Shown: one piece after another, positions 27,044-36,125 of the stretch
Layout: each line of letters begins with the position of its first letter
Position numbering within the stretch: the first letter of the stretch is position 1
Assembly: GCA_018240025.1 (NCBI GenBank)
Contig: JAFEGM010000008.1
Coordinates: forward strand, 1-53,917
Origin: Verrucomicrobiota bacterium
GTDB taxonomy: Bacteria; Verrucomicrobiota; Verrucomicrobiia; Chthoniobacterales; SZAS-18
DNA length: 53,917 nucleotides
Reading direction: 5' to 3'
Notes under the pieces: model-generated
What the model was told of the DNA's origin: nothing
The model's database searches: none
The model's input: the letters and a program-made list of their open reading frames with translations, nothing else
Position numbers and translations under genes: made by a program

Positions 27044-28600
27044 TCAATGGGCCGCGGCGGGATCGGCCGGGCCGGTCGGCTTCCGGCAGAAAGGCACCAG
27101 CAGCACGCAGGCCAGCAGACCGAAAGCCAGCATTTTGAAGCAGTCGCCATAGGCCAGGAAGAAGGCCTGGCCGCGCACGGTCTGGTCGATCGCCCCGAGC
27201 GCCATGCGGCCGGCCGTGACGGCATCGTAGCCGAGCGCCACGAAGCGCGACGTGAGCTGCGTGAGCCGCTCGTCAGTGGCCGCACTGAACAGACTGATGG
27301 CCTCGCCGAGGTGGTTGGAGTGGAAATGCTCGCGCTGGGTCAGGAGCGAGCCGAGCACGGCGATGCCGACCGAACCGCCGAGATTGCGCAGCATGTTGAA
27401 GAGGCCCGAAGCGGACGCGATTTGCTCCTGCTCGATGCCGGCCGTGGCGATGTTCGTGATGGCCACGATGACGAAAGGAAAGCCGAGCGCACGGATGGCC
27501 AGCGGCAGACGCAGCTGCAAATCGCCGACGTCGCGATCCATCTGCCCGGTCAGATAGCAGCTGAAGGCGAAGAAGCAGAGCCCGAAGCCGACCAGCAGGC
27601 GGTTGTCGACCCGCTGGGTCAGGCGGCTGGCCAGCGGCATCATGGGCAGCTGCGGCAGGCCCATCCAGAGCAGCGTCTCGCCGATCTGCAGGGCGCTGTA
27701 GCCCTGCATCTGCCCGAGGTAGAGCGGCAGGAGGTAGATGCTGCCGTAGAGCGCCGCGCCGACGACGAAATTGATGATGCTGCCGACGAGGAATCCACGC
27801 CGGCTGAGCAGGCGCAGGTTGATGAACGGGTTCGGACTGCGCAGTTCGATGACGATGAAGGCAAGCAGCGAGACGAGCGCGATCCAAAAGGTCCAGACGA
27901 TCTCTTGGGAGCCGAACCAGTCTTTCCGATTGCCTTCCTCGAGGAAGAAGGTCAGGCAGCCGAGCCCGCTCGCCATGGCCAGGATGCCGGCCCAGTCGGC
28001 CCCCTGCAGCAGGTCGCGGCGGAACGGCGCGGGGTCGAGGGCCCGGGCCAGGGCGGCATACATGAAGACGCCCGGGAGCAGGTTGAGATAGAAGATCGAG
28101 GGCCAGCCGAAGTTGTCGGTCAGGTAGCCGCCGACGGTCGGTCCGATGGCCGGCGCGAAGACCGCGGAGACACCGAAGAGCGCGAAGCCGATGGGTCGCT
28201 TCGAAGGCGGCAGCTTCGAAAGGATCATGGTGAAGGCCAGCGGGATCATGGTCCCGCCGGTGGCACCCTGGGCCACGCGGAAGGCCGTCATGCTGGCCAG
28301 ATCCCAGGCCTGGGCGCAGGCGACGGAGAAGAGCAGGAAGAGCGCGACATTGCCGAGGAAGAACCGGCGCAGGCCGAAGACCTGGGCCAGCCAGCCGGAA
28401 AGCGGGATCATGACGATCTCCGGCAGCAGGTAGCCGAGGGAAATCCAGGAACCTTCGTCGGTGGTCGCACCGAGGGCTCCGGTGATGTCGCGCAGCGAGG
28501 CGTTGGTGATCTGAATGTCCAGCACCGCCATGAACGCGCCGAGCACGGCGGCGCCGACCGCCAGCCAGTCGCGGCGCGAGACAGGAGGCTCCGGCGGCAT
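27044..28600 (-). CDS. emrB: EmrB/QacA-type drug efflux transporter (DHA2, MFS)
   Basis: 518-residue inner-membrane drug:proton antiporter of the 14-helix DHA2 family. The first helix carries the family motif AVLDIQITNASLRDITGALG. Motif A is GWLAQVFGLRRFFLGN (about 80-95) and motif C is GPTVGGYLTDNFGWPSIFYLNLLPG. Hydrophobic segments continue to the C-terminus. With its adaptor gene 25 bp upstream it forms an EmrAB-like pump that, with an outer-membrane channel encoded elsewhere, exports hydrophobic compounds. The operon faces a divergent LysR regulator, its likely controller. Confidence 0.93.
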   Translation of the reverse strand: MPPEPPVSRRDWLAVGAAVLGAFMAVLDIQITNASLRDITGALGATTDEGSWISLGYLLPEIVMIPLSGWLAQVFGLRRFFLGNVALFLLFSVACAQAWDLASMTAFRVAQGATGGTMIPLAFTMILSKLPPSKRPIGFALFGVSAVFAPAIGPTVGGYLTDNFGWPSIFYLNLLPGVFMYAALARALDPAPFRRDLLQGADWAGILAMASGLGCLTFFLEEGNRKDWFGSQEIVWTFWIALVSLLAFIVIELRSPNPFINLRLLSRRGFLVGSIINFVVGAALYGSIYLLPLYLGQMQGYSALQIGETLLWMGLPQLPMMPLASRLTQRVDNRLLVGFGLCFFAFSCYLTGQMDRDVGDLQLRLPLAIRALGFPFVIVAITNIATAGIEQEQIASASGLFNMLRNLGGSVGIAVLGSLLTQREHFHSNHLGEAISLFSAATDERLTQLTSRFVALGYDAVTAGRMALGAIDQTVRGQAFFLAYGDCFKMLAFGLLACVLLVPFCRKPTGPADPAAAH

Positions 28601-28625
28601 GAACGTGGGGCGGGGCGGCCGCGTG

Positions 28626-29720
28626 TTACTTCAGCAGCACCTCGGCCACGACCGAAAGCCCGGCGCGCAGGCGGTCTTCGTAACCGCGCACGGAGTCGGG
28701 CTCCAGGGCGATGCGGACGGGCACGCGTTGCACGATCTTGGTGAAGTTTCCCGTGGCGTTGTCGGGCGGCAGGAGGGCGAACTTTGCGCCGGTGCCGGGC
28801 GAGAGCGACTCGACGCGGCCGCGGAAGACGTGCCCTGGAATGGCGTCGACCGAGACGCGCACCTCCTGCCCCACGCGCATCCTGGCGAGCTGGCTCTCCT
28901 TGAAGTTGGCTGTGACCCAGACGTCGGAGCCGACGAGCGCCACGAGCGACTGGCCGGGTGAGACTCGCTGACCGACCTCGAGATTGCGCTTGCCGAGTCG
29001 GCCGGCGACCGGCGCGGTCAGCGTGGTGTAGGAGAGCTGCAGCTCGGCATTGCGGAACGCGGCCTCCGCGGTGTCGCGACGAGCGCGCGCCACGCCCAGT
29101 CCGGCCTCGGCGGCCCGGAGCGCGGCGGCGGCGGCTTCCTGCGCGGCCATGGCGGAGGCGACGGCCGCCCGCGTGACGTCGAGCGAGGCCTGGGCGGAGT
29201 CGAACTCCGATCTTGAAATCACGCGCGATCCATTCTCCGGCGCCTGGAAGAGCGAGCGGGCCCGCTCGAAGTCGAGGCCCGCCTTGCGCTCCTGGGCCGC
29301 GGCCTGCGCCTGGGCGGCCCGGCTCTGCCCGACCTGCGCCTGCGCCTGGGCCAGAGCTGCTTCGGCCTGGGGAATGCCGGCCTGGGCCACGGCGAGCTGC
29401 GAGCGTGCTTCCTGCAGGGCGATCTCGGCGTCGCGCGGATCGAGCCGGGCAATGGGCTGGCCGGCGCGGACCGTGGCGTAGTCCTCGACCAGCAGCTCGC
29501 TCACCATGCCGGCCACGCGCGTGCTGAGCGGATGCACCCGCCCGTCGAGCATGGCATTGTCCGTGACTTCATGACCGGCGGCGTGGATGAACCAGACCGT
29601 GACGGCGGCAGCCACCGCGGCGACCGCGGCGCCGCCGACGAGCAGCGGTCGGAGGCGGGACGATTTGGCAGCGGCGACGGGCGGAGGAAGGATCGGGGAA
29701 TCGGCGACCGCGGTGCTCAT
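28626..29720 (-). CDS. emrA: HlyD/EmrA-type membrane fusion adaptor
   Basis: 364-residue periplasmic adaptor that links the MFS pump to an outer-membrane channel. The N-terminal cytoplasmic tail (ATG giving MSTAVADSPILPP) leads to one transmembrane helix (LLVGGAAVAAVAAAVTVWFI, about 26-45). A lipoyl/barrel-sandwich part follows (VHPLSTRVAGMVSELLV), then a long Ala/Gln-rich coiled coil (about 95-205), and the second lipoyl half with LTAPVAGRLGKRNLEVGQ. The end is a beta-barrel domain. It is the first gene of the emrA-emrB pair. Confidence 0.92.
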   Translation of the reverse strand: MSTAVADSPILPPPVAAAKSSRLRPLLVGGAAVAAVAAAVTVWFIHAAGHEVTDNAMLDGRVHPLSTRVAGMVSELLVEDYATVRAGQPIARLDPRDAEIALQEARSQLAVAQAGIPQAEAALAQAQAQVGQSRAAQAQAAAQERKAGLDFERARSLFQAPENGSRVISRSEFDSAQASLDVTRAAVASAMAAQEAAAAALRAAEAGLGVARARRDTAEAAFRNAELQLSYTTLTAPVAGRLGKRNLEVGQRVSPGQSLVALVGSDVWVTANFKESQLARMRVGQEVRVSVDAIPGHVFRGRVESLSPGTGAKFALLPPDNATGNFTKIVQRVPVRIALEPDSVRGYEDRLRAGLSVVAEVLLK

Positions 29721-29775
29721 GACCGGAACGCTCCCACCCACGCCGGGCGCCGGAATGACTTTGTTGGTCCGCTGT

Positions 29776-29794
29776 TGATACCTCAGAGGTATCA
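29776..29794. promoter_or_regulatory. LysR-type operator ATAC-N7-GTAT
   Basis: TGATACCTCAGAGGTATCA is a perfect inverted repeat around a central A and contains the classical LysR-type recognition box ATAC-N7-GTAT (29778-29792). It sits in the spacer between the divergent emrA operon and the lysR gene, 13 bp before the lysR GTG. That is the standard position for autoregulation and control of the divergent operon. Confidence 0.8.
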
Positions 29795-29807
29795 GTTAGC
29801 CTGCGGC

Positions 29808-30740
29808 GTGGAGCTGCGGCATCTGCGCTATTTCGTGGCGGTGGCGGAGGAACTGAGCTTTCGCCGCGCCGCCGAGCGGCTGCGCGTGGCGCAGCCGCCG
29901 CTGAGCCGGCAGATCCGGGATCTGGAGGACGAACTCGGCGAGCCCTTGTTCGAGCGCAACCGCGGCGGCGTGCGGCTGACCGACGCCGGGCGGGTCTTCC
30001 TGCGCGGCGCCCGCAAGACCCTGGAGGAGGCGGCCCGCGCGGTGGAGACCGCGCGCGCGGCGGCGCGCGGCGAGGCGGGCGAACTGACGCTCGGGACCGT
30101 CGGTGCGCTGACGTTCTCGATTCTGCCCGGGGCGCTGGCGGCCTTTCGCGCGAGCCATCCGCAGGTGGACGTCGAGGTGCGGGAAATGAAACGCGACGAG
30201 CTGGGCGTGGCGCTGGAAGACGGTCGCATCGACCTCGCCATCGCCACGGCCATGGCGCCGTTCCGCCCGGGGACGAAGATCGTGCCGGTGCTGCAGTCCG
30301 ACGTCCGCGTGGGTTTGCCGCGGGGGCATCGACTGGCGCGCTCGCGGCAGCCGATCCAACTCACCGATCTGGCCACGGAGCCGATCGTCTTCATCAAGCC
30401 CGAAGCGGCGCAGGGCTATCTCGACTGGGTCCAGGCGGTTTGTCGGCGCGCCGGTTTCTCGCCGCGCCTCGCGCGCGGTGCCGACAGCAAGGAAGCGATG
30501 GTGGGCATGGTGGCCGCCGGCTATGGCGTCGGCCTCGCTCCGGGCGTGGTGGCGCAGGGAATGCGCATCAAGGACGTGGTCACGCGCAAGCTGCACGGCG
30601 ACGTGCCGCCGTTCACGCTGGTCGCCGCCTGGAGCGAGCACTCGCGCTCGCGCCTCGTGCCGGCTTTCGTCGAAGCGCTGCGCCAGCAAGGCGAAGTCCC
30701 GCGGCCCGAATTGCTCGAGGCTTCACGCCTGCGGGACTAG
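29808..30740 (+). CDS. LysR-family transcriptional regulator
   Basis: 310-residue regulator. The start is a GTG giving MELRHLRYFVAVAEELSFRR, the family N-terminus; the longer upstream frame runs through the operator and is rejected. The winged helix-turn-helix (about 1-60) has AAERLRVAQPPLSRQIRDLE. The C-terminal effector domain (about 90-300) has two periplasmic-binding-like lobes (LTLGTVGALTFSILPGALAAF, GYGVGLAPGVV). It lies divergent from the EmrAB pump genes with an ATAC-N7-GTAT box between, so it probably controls that pump in response to an aromatic or hydrophobic ligand, an inference. Confidence 0.94.
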   Translation: MELRHLRYFVAVAEELSFRRAAERLRVAQPPLSRQIRDLEDELGEPLFERNRGGVRLTDAGRVFLRGARKTLEEAARAVETARAAARGEAGELTLGTVGALTFSILPGALAAFRASHPQVDVEVREMKRDELGVALEDGRIDLAIATAMAPFRPGTKIVPVLQSDVRVGLPRGHRLARSRQPIQLTDLATEPIVFIKPEAAQGYLDWVQAVCRRAGFSPRLARGADSKEAMVGMVAAGYGVGLAPGVVAQGMRIKDVVTRKLHGDVPPFTLVAAWSEHSRSRLVPAFVEALRQQGEVPRPELLEASRLRD

Positions 30741-30752
30741 CTTGGGCGGAGG

Positions 30753-32897
30753 TTACTTTTTGCCCTTCTTCTTGCCGCCCTTACCCGCCTTCGCCGCGGC
30801 CGGATCGAGCCCGAGCGAGGCGATGAACGGATCGTTGGACTGCTTGCGGCCCAGGAACTTCTCGACCGATTCCGCTGCCTCGCGCGCGCCGCCGACCTCG
30901 TAGATCTCGGTCCGAAGACGCTTTCCGGCCTCGGTGTCGAAGAAGCCGTTCGGGGCGGTTTTGAAGATGGTCGCCAGGTCGGCGGCGATGGCGTCGGCCC
31001 AGGCATAGCCGTAGTAGCCGGCGTCGTAGCTCATGAGGTGCCCGAAGCCCGAAGCGAAATCGGTCCGGTCGTCGATGGGCAGGAAGACGCGCTGCAGCGA
31101 GGCGTTGACCAGCGCGCGGGCATCGATCTCGCCCTTCGCGTTCGGCTTGACCGGGCCGTGAATGGCGAGGTCGAGCGCGGCGAAGGCGAACTGCCGGCGA
31201 TAGGTCACGGCGATGGTGGCGAGCTTGGCGGCCTTCATTTTCTCGATGATGTCGGCCGGGATCTTCTTGGCCGGATCGCGGTAATCGGCCGCAAACGTGT
31301 CGAGCACCTTCTGGTCCCAGGCCCACGCCTCCAGCATCTGCGAGGGCGCCTCGACGAAATCGCGCGGCACGCTCGTGCCGGAGAAGCGCACCAGCTTGGC
31401 GCGGGTCAGGATGGCGTGCATGGCGTGGCCGAACTCGTGGAAGAGCGTCTCGACGTCCTTGTGCGGCAGGAGCGAGGGCACATCGCCGGTGGGCGGCGGG
31501 AAGTTGCAGACGAGGGCGCAAATCGGGCGCTGGTACTTGCCGTCGGCCAGCAGCTTGCCGTCGATGATGCTGAACTCGGCGAAGTGGTTGTACTTCCCTT
31601 CCCGCGGGTAGAGGTCGAGGTAGAACATCCCGAGCGGCTCGCCCGTGGCGGCGTCGGTCGTCATCCACAGCTGCAGGTCATCGACCCACTTCTGCGGCGC
31701 CTCGATCTGGGTGAACTTGAGCCCGAAGATCTGCTCGTAGATGCGGAACATCCCGGCCAGCGTCTGCTGCATCGGGAAGTACACCTTCAGCGCGGCGGCA
31801 TCGACCTGATACTTCTGCTTTTTTAGCAGATTGACGTAGTAGCGCCAATCCCAGGACATGATCTTCGTCTTCGGGTCGCTCGTGTCGGCGGCCTTGAGCG
31901 CCTGCAATTCCGCCAGTTCCGCCTCGAACTTGGGCTGCACGCCGCTGATGAGATCCTCGACGAACTTGGCCGCCGCGGCGCCCGTCTTGGCCATCTTCGG
32001 CTCGGTCTGGTAGTCGGCCCAGGACTTGTAGCCGAGCGTGCGCGCGATGTCGGCGCGGAGCAGGACGATCTGGTTGAGCAGCTCTGCGTTCTTGTCCGAG
32101 GCGAGCGAATCGCGCGCCACGTAGACCTTGCGCCGGGTGGCCTCCAACTTGGCGTGGTCCATCAGGTTTTGGTACTGATACGTCTCGTTGACCAGGAAGG
32201 TGAAGGCCTTGCCGTCCTCGCTCTTCTTCACCTTGGGCGAGGCGAGGAAATCCTCCGGCACGCCGATGAGTTCCTCGCGGGTGAGCGTGACCGGGGCGGT
32301 CGATTCCGTGATGTTGGTCGAGAAGGTCGTGGTCAGGTCGGCGAGCTCCTTGCGCTTGCGTTCCACGCCCGTGCGAATGCCCGGCTGGAGCGCGAGGCCC
32401 GCGCGGCGGTAATCGCGCAGGACGTGCTCGAGCAGTCGTGCCTGCTCGCCGCTGAGCTTCGGTTTGGTCTTGGCGAAGGCATTGACCGACTTGTAGACGT
32501 CCTCGCGGTAGTCCAGCCCGACGCTCCATTTCTCGATCTTGGTCACGCCTTCCTCGGCGGCTCGGCGCACCGCGGGTTCGGTGCTGGTGGCCTTGATCAC
32601 GTAAAGCCGGTTCGCGACCGAGCCGACGCGGAAGCCGATGTCGTCGAGCGCGCCGATGGTGTTGCCGTACGCGACCTTCTTCGGTTCGAGCTTGCCGATG
32701 GCATCGAGCGCCGCGTCCGCCTCGCGCAGAACCGTCTCGGCCGCCTTGGCGACCTCCTCCGGAGTCGTTTCGAATTTCGGAATCGTCAGGACCGCATTGG
32801 CCGCGGTGGCCGCAGCCTGGAAGTCCTCCAGTTTTTTGAGTTCCGCCGCCGGCAGCGCGACGGCGAGGGCGGCGGTGAGCACGAGGGCGCGAAGCAT
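30753..32897 (-). CDS. M3-family zinc oligopeptidase
   Basis: 714-residue thimet-oligopeptidase-family metallopeptidase. The zinc site HEFGHAMH has H487, E488 and H491. The downstream C-terminal lobe is family-like (YYGYAWADAIAADL), with a Lys/Gly-rich tail. The ATG chosen opens a signal peptide (MLRALVLTAALAVALPAAEL), which suggests periplasmic action; an in-frame ATG seven codons upstream is possible. A further extension to 32990 is rejected because it reads through a REP sequence. It probably degrades short peptides. Its stop is 12 bp from that of the convergent LysR gene. Confidence 0.93.
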   Translation of the reverse strand: MLRALVLTAALAVALPAAELKKLEDFQAAATAANAVLTIPKFETTPEEVAKAAETVLREADAALDAIGKLEPKKVAYGNTIGALDDIGFRVGSVANRLYVIKATSTEPAVRRAAEEGVTKIEKWSVGLDYREDVYKSVNAFAKTKPKLSGEQARLLEHVLRDYRRAGLALQPGIRTGVERKRKELADLTTTFSTNITESTAPVTLTREELIGVPEDFLASPKVKKSEDGKAFTFLVNETYQYQNLMDHAKLEATRRKVYVARDSLASDKNAELLNQIVLLRADIARTLGYKSWADYQTEPKMAKTGAAAAKFVEDLISGVQPKFEAELAELQALKAADTSDPKTKIMSWDWRYYVNLLKKQKYQVDAAALKVYFPMQQTLAGMFRIYEQIFGLKFTQIEAPQKWVDDLQLWMTTDAATGEPLGMFYLDLYPREGKYNHFAEFSIIDGKLLADGKYQRPICALVCNFPPPTGDVPSLLPHKDVETLFHEFGHAMHAILTRAKLVRFSGTSVPRDFVEAPSQMLEAWAWDQKVLDTFAADYRDPAKKIPADIIEKMKAAKLATIAVTYRRQFAFAALDLAIHGPVKPNAKGEIDARALVNASLQRVFLPIDDRTDFASGFGHLMSYDAGYYGYAWADAIAADLATIFKTAPNGFFDTEAGKRLRTEIYEVGGAREAAESVEKFLGRKQSNDPFIASLGLDPAAAKAGKGGKKKGKK

Positions 32898-32929
32898 GCC
32901 GCAGATTGGGCCGGGCATTGCTTCTGGCA

Positions 32930-32957
32930 AGGGTGGTCCGCACTCTCCGAGTGCGGC
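32930..32957 (+). repeat. REP copy, left flank of the RAYT gene
   Basis: A 28-bp element with hairpin CCGCACTC-TCC-GAGTGCGG (32938-32956), preceded by AGGGTGGT. The inverted, fully identical copy is at 33705-33732, beyond the transposase gene. It lies between the M3 peptidase start and the RAYT start. Confidence 0.88.
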
Positions 32958-33017
32958 GTGGATTCGAGAGGTGCGCAAAGCAATTAGCACAATATATTAT
33001 ACGTGTATGCTCACGCG

Positions 33018-33692
33018 GTGAGCATTAGCTTTCGTTACTTTGACCCTGACCGTCACACTTCAGTGACACGTAGCCATCTCCCGCATTGGGATCAGGCAGA
33101 AGCCACCTACTTCATCACTTGGCGAACCTTCGACTCGATCCCAAAGACCCTCTGGATGCTCTGGCAGGAGGAACGCAGGCAATGGCTGAGCGAGGCGGGG
33201 GTCGACCCGTGCGAGCCGGACTGGCGGCAGGACTTCGAGCGACTCGACGAATCAAAACGTCGCGAGTTCTCCCGCAAGTTCTCGGCCAAGCTCGAGGCTC
33301 ACTTGGACGCCGGCCACGGAGCGTGCGTCCTGCGGGACCCAACTAATGCCCGCATCGTCGCCGACTCGCTGCACCACTTCGACGGAATCCGCTACCGGCT
33401 TGGTGAATACGTCGTCATGCCCAACCACGTGCACGTCATCGTGGGGGGCATTCCCCGTGATCGTATGTTGAAGCAGGTCGAAGGATGGAAGCGCTACACC
33501 GCCAGACTCATCAACGAGCTGCTCGGCCAGAAAGGGCGCTTTTGGCAGGACGAGAGCTTCGACCACCTCGTACGCAACGCGGAGGCTCACCAAAAGTTCC
33601 GACGCTACCTCGCGGGCAATCCCTTCAAGGCGGGCCTCCATGGCGGCTACCTGCTCCACATGGGACCGGGACCGGTGAATGAGAGTTCATAG
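33018..33692 (+). CDS. REP-associated tyrosine transposase (RAYT, Y1_Tnp)
   Basis: 224-residue single-strand-specific HUH endonuclease of the REP-associated (TnpA_REP/IS200-like Y1) family. The HUH motif is PNHVHVIVGG (H137, H139). The catalytic tyrosine is probably Y160 in WKRYTARLIN, and the family segment GRFWQDESFDHLVRN follows. GTG 33018 (MSISFRYFDPDRH) is the likelier start; GTG 33003 is open too. It is bracketed by perfectly identical inverted REP sequences. RAYTs cut and join REP hairpins and are usually single-copy domesticated transposases; mobility of this one is not shown by the sequence. Confidence 0.93.
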   Translation: MSISFRYFDPDRHTSVTRSHLPHWDQAEATYFITWRTFDSIPKTLWMLWQEERRQWLSEAGVDPCEPDWRQDFERLDESKRREFSRKFSAKLEAHLDAGHGACVLRDPTNARIVADSLHHFDGIRYRLGEYVVMPNHVHVIVGGIPRDRMLKQVEGWKRYTARLINELLGQKGRFWQDESFDHLVRNAEAHQKFRRYLAGNPFKAGLHGGYLLHMGPGPVNESS

Positions 33693-33704
33693 CACGGAGA
33701 CGCA

Positions 33705-33732
33705 GCCGCACTCGGAGAGTGCGGACCACCCT
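33705..33732 (-). repeat. REP copy, right flank of the RAYT gene
   Basis: Inverted copy of the left REP: CCGCACTC-GGA-GAGTGCGG (33706-33724), then ACCACCC. All 28 positions match the copy at 32930-32957 in reverse complement. It lies 12 bp after the RAYT stop and 11 bp before the pbpC stop. Confidence 0.88.
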
Positions 33733-33743
33733 GGACCAAACCT

Positions 33744-36038
33744 CTACTCCACCACGAACTTCGCCACCGCGCGATAGTCGCCTTCGCGGGCGGTGACCTC
33801 CCATTCGCCGGGCGCGAGCTTCCACAGGACACGGCCGTTGGCGTCCGGCGGGACGGGCTGGCCGCCGATCTCCCACTGGACGCGGCGCGGGTCGGCGGTC
33901 AGGGCGCGGAACTCGAGCATCTGCTGGGCGGGGGAGAGGTGCGGATCGACCACGAAGACCGCGCCCGCGAGCGGCGAGGCGATGGCGAGTCCGTTCGGCG
34001 CGCGGGCGATGGCTCCGCGGGTGTTCGCACCGCTACGGCACCAGTCGGCGTATTGTGTCGGCAGGAGCAGTCGCGCCGGGCCGCCCTGGGGATCGGGCAC
34101 GAACCAGCCGGCAGCGTCCTCCGATGGCGCGGAGCCGGGCAGGAACCATTCCTCCACCGGCGGCTCGGGTCCGAGGGCCACCGGCCGCAAGCCGGTCAGC
34201 GGGCAGATCTCGACGCGCTCCAACCTGGGCGCGAGCTGCTCGGTCGGCGGAATGGGCGCATCGCGGCGGGCATTGAGCAGGTGGTCGATGAGATACCGCC
34301 AGAGCGGCCCGGCGCTGCGGACCGAGAGGAGTTCGTCCATCGGGCGACCGTCGAAATTCCCCGCCCAGACGCCCACGGTGTGGCGGGCGGTGTAGCCGAT
34401 GCACCAACCGTCGCGGAAGCCCGAGCTGGTGCCGGTCTTCACCGCCACACGCACCGGCACCTCGAGCGGCGAGTTGGCGCCGAAGGTCTGACGCCGGGCC
34501 TGCGCGTCGCAGAGGATATCGGTCACGATGGCGCAGGCCTCGGGCGAGGCGACCTGCTCGGTGGGTCCGACACGATCCTCCCGGCCGAGCAGCCGGGCGC
34601 GTTCGAAGGCCAGTCCGCCGCGGGCCAGTCCGGCGAAGGCGGCAGTCAGGTCGAGCAGACTGACCTCCGCATTGCCCAGCACGAAGCCGGCGCCGTAGTC
34701 GTCGAAGGCCTTCTCCGCGCGCACACCCCAGCGCTGCAGTTCGTGAAAGCCCTGGCGCGCGCCGAGGCGCTCCAGCACGACGACGGCGGGCACGTTGAGC
34801 GAGTTCCCCAGGGCGTAACGGGCGCGCACCGGACCGAGGTAGCGGCCGGAGTAGTTCTGCGGGTCGTAGTCCGTGTAAATGTCGCGCACCGCGGTGGGCA
34901 GATCGGGCAGCAGGGTGGCGGCCGTGATCGTCCCCCGGGCGATGGCGCTGGCGTAAATGAACGGCTTTAGCGCAGAGCCGGCGCTGCGTCGGCGGGTCGC
35001 GCCGTTGTTCTGTCCTTCGGGCCCGCCGTAGTCGCGGGAGCCGACCAACGCCCGCACTGCGCCGGTTTCATTGTCGATGATGACCAGCGCCGCCTGGGTG
35101 GTGTCGTGCCGGCCGAGGGTGTCGAGATGCCGCCGCAACAGTACCTCGGCCGGCTGTTGCAGTTCGAGATCGAGCGTGGTCCGCACCTCGCCGCGCAGGG
35201 AGGTGCCGTCGGCCTTGGCCCGGGCCAGCAGGGCATCGAGGAAATGCGGCGCGCGGCGGGTCGGCAGGAAGCGGCCGGGCTTGGGCGGATGTTCCGAGAG
35301 CGAGCGCAGCTGCTCGGCGTCGAGCAGGCCGAGCTGGGCCAGGCGGCGGAGCGAGCGCTGGTACTTGTACTCCGCCGCAGCGGGACGACGCCACGGATTG
35401 AACCGGCCCGGCGCCTGCGGGAGTCCGGCCAGGTAGATCGCCTCCGCCAGCGTGATCTCGGCGGCGCCGCGTCCGAAGTAGGCCCGCGCGGCCGCCTCGG
35501 CCCCGAGCAGACGATTGCCGTAGTCGATCGTGTTGAGATAGCGCGCGAGCAGCCGGTCTTTGCCCCAGCGCCGCTCCAGCTTCCAGGCGGCGGCGGCCTC
35601 GCGGAGTTTGTTCCCCAGCGTGCGCGGCGGCCGGCCGGAGGCCTTCTTGATCAACTGCTGCGTGATGGTCGATCCGCCCGAAAGCTTGCGTAGAGCGCGC
35701 AGATTGCGCCAGGCCGCCGCGGCCACCGCGGTGAGGTCGACCCCGCCGTGCGAGGCGAAGCGGTGATCCTCCAACGCGACCGTGACCCGGGGCAGATGCT
35801 CGCCCAACTGCCCGAGCGGCCGCGGATGCTGCGAACGCGCCGTGGCGCTGGCGATTTCCGCCAGCACCTCACCGCGTACATCGCGCACCGTGGCCGTGGC
35901 CAGCGGCTCGACTTCCAGCGAGCTCGGCACCTCCACCCGCCAGACGAAGACCGCCAGCGCGCCCAAGCCAAGCGCGAGCAGCCCCAGCAGCAGCCGGAAG
36001 CGACGCAGGCGTTGGGCAATCGTACGCACTCGGAACAA
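33744..36038 (-). CDS. pbpC: Penicillin-binding protein 1C (transglycosylase/transpeptidase)
   Basis: 764-residue bifunctional cell-wall synthase, inner-membrane anchored by one N-terminal helix (RFRLLLGLLALGLGALAVFV). The GT51 glycosyltransferase domain has EDHRFASHGGVD (catalytic Glu) and GGSTITQQLIKKASGR. The transpeptidase domain has the S-x-x-K motif in GSALKPFIYA, the SLN motif and KTGTSSGFRDG. The C-terminal BiPBP_C extension (about 660-764) matches PbpC. It lies downstream of an esterase gene, separated by a hairpin-heptamer element. Confidence 0.95.
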   Translation of the reverse strand: MFRVRTIAQRLRRFRLLLGLLALGLGALAVFVWRVEVPSSLEVEPLATATVRDVRGEVLAEIASATARSQHPRPLGQLGEHLPRVTVALEDHRFASHGGVDLTAVAAAAWRNLRALRKLSGGSTITQQLIKKASGRPPRTLGNKLREAAAAWKLERRWGKDRLLARYLNTIDYGNRLLGAEAAARAYFGRGAAEITLAEAIYLAGLPQAPGRFNPWRRPAAAEYKYQRSLRRLAQLGLLDAEQLRSLSEHPPKPGRFLPTRRAPHFLDALLARAKADGTSLRGEVRTTLDLELQQPAEVLLRRHLDTLGRHDTTQAALVIIDNETGAVRALVGSRDYGGPEGQNNGATRRRSAGSALKPFIYASAIARGTITAATLLPDLPTAVRDIYTDYDPQNYSGRYLGPVRARYALGNSLNVPAVVVLERLGARQGFHELQRWGVRAEKAFDDYGAGFVLGNAEVSLLDLTAAFAGLARGGLAFERARLLGREDRVGPTEQVASPEACAIVTDILCDAQARRQTFGANSPLEVPVRVAVKTGTSSGFRDGWCIGYTARHTVGVWAGNFDGRPMDELLSVRSAGPLWRYLIDHLLNARRDAPIPPTEQLAPRLERVEICPLTGLRPVALGPEPPVEEWFLPGSAPSEDAAGWFVPDPQGGPARLLLPTQYADWCRSGANTRGAIARAPNGLAIASPLAGAVFVVDPHLSPAQQMLEFRALTADPRRVQWEIGGQPVPPDANGRVLWKLAPGEWEVTAREGDYRAVAKFVVE

Positions 36039-36075
36039 CGCCCAGACAGAGCACGAAGCGCGCTCCCCGCCAACT

Positions 36076-36125
36076 ATGGCCTATCGCCTATCGCCTATCG
36101 CCTATGCCGAGCTTCAGCTCGGCTA
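36076..36125 (-). repeat. Hairpin plus heptamer element after the esterase gene
   Basis: Read in the gene direction: hairpin GCCGAGCT-GA-AGCTCGGC (36106-36123) overlapping the esterase stop codon, then one CATAGGC and three perfect GATAGGC heptamers (on the plus strand, three GCCTATC units at 36079-36099 and GCCTATG). It fills the spacer before pbpC. Confidence 0.85.

Noticed and set aside
29532..29807. N-terminal extension of the LysR regulator
   Set aside because: It would run through the ATAC-N7-GTAT operator and overlap the emrA start; the family N-terminus begins at GTG 29808.
32898..32990. N-terminal extension of the M3 peptidase
   Set aside because: It would translate the REP hairpin, while a proper signal peptide starts at the internal ATG at 32897.
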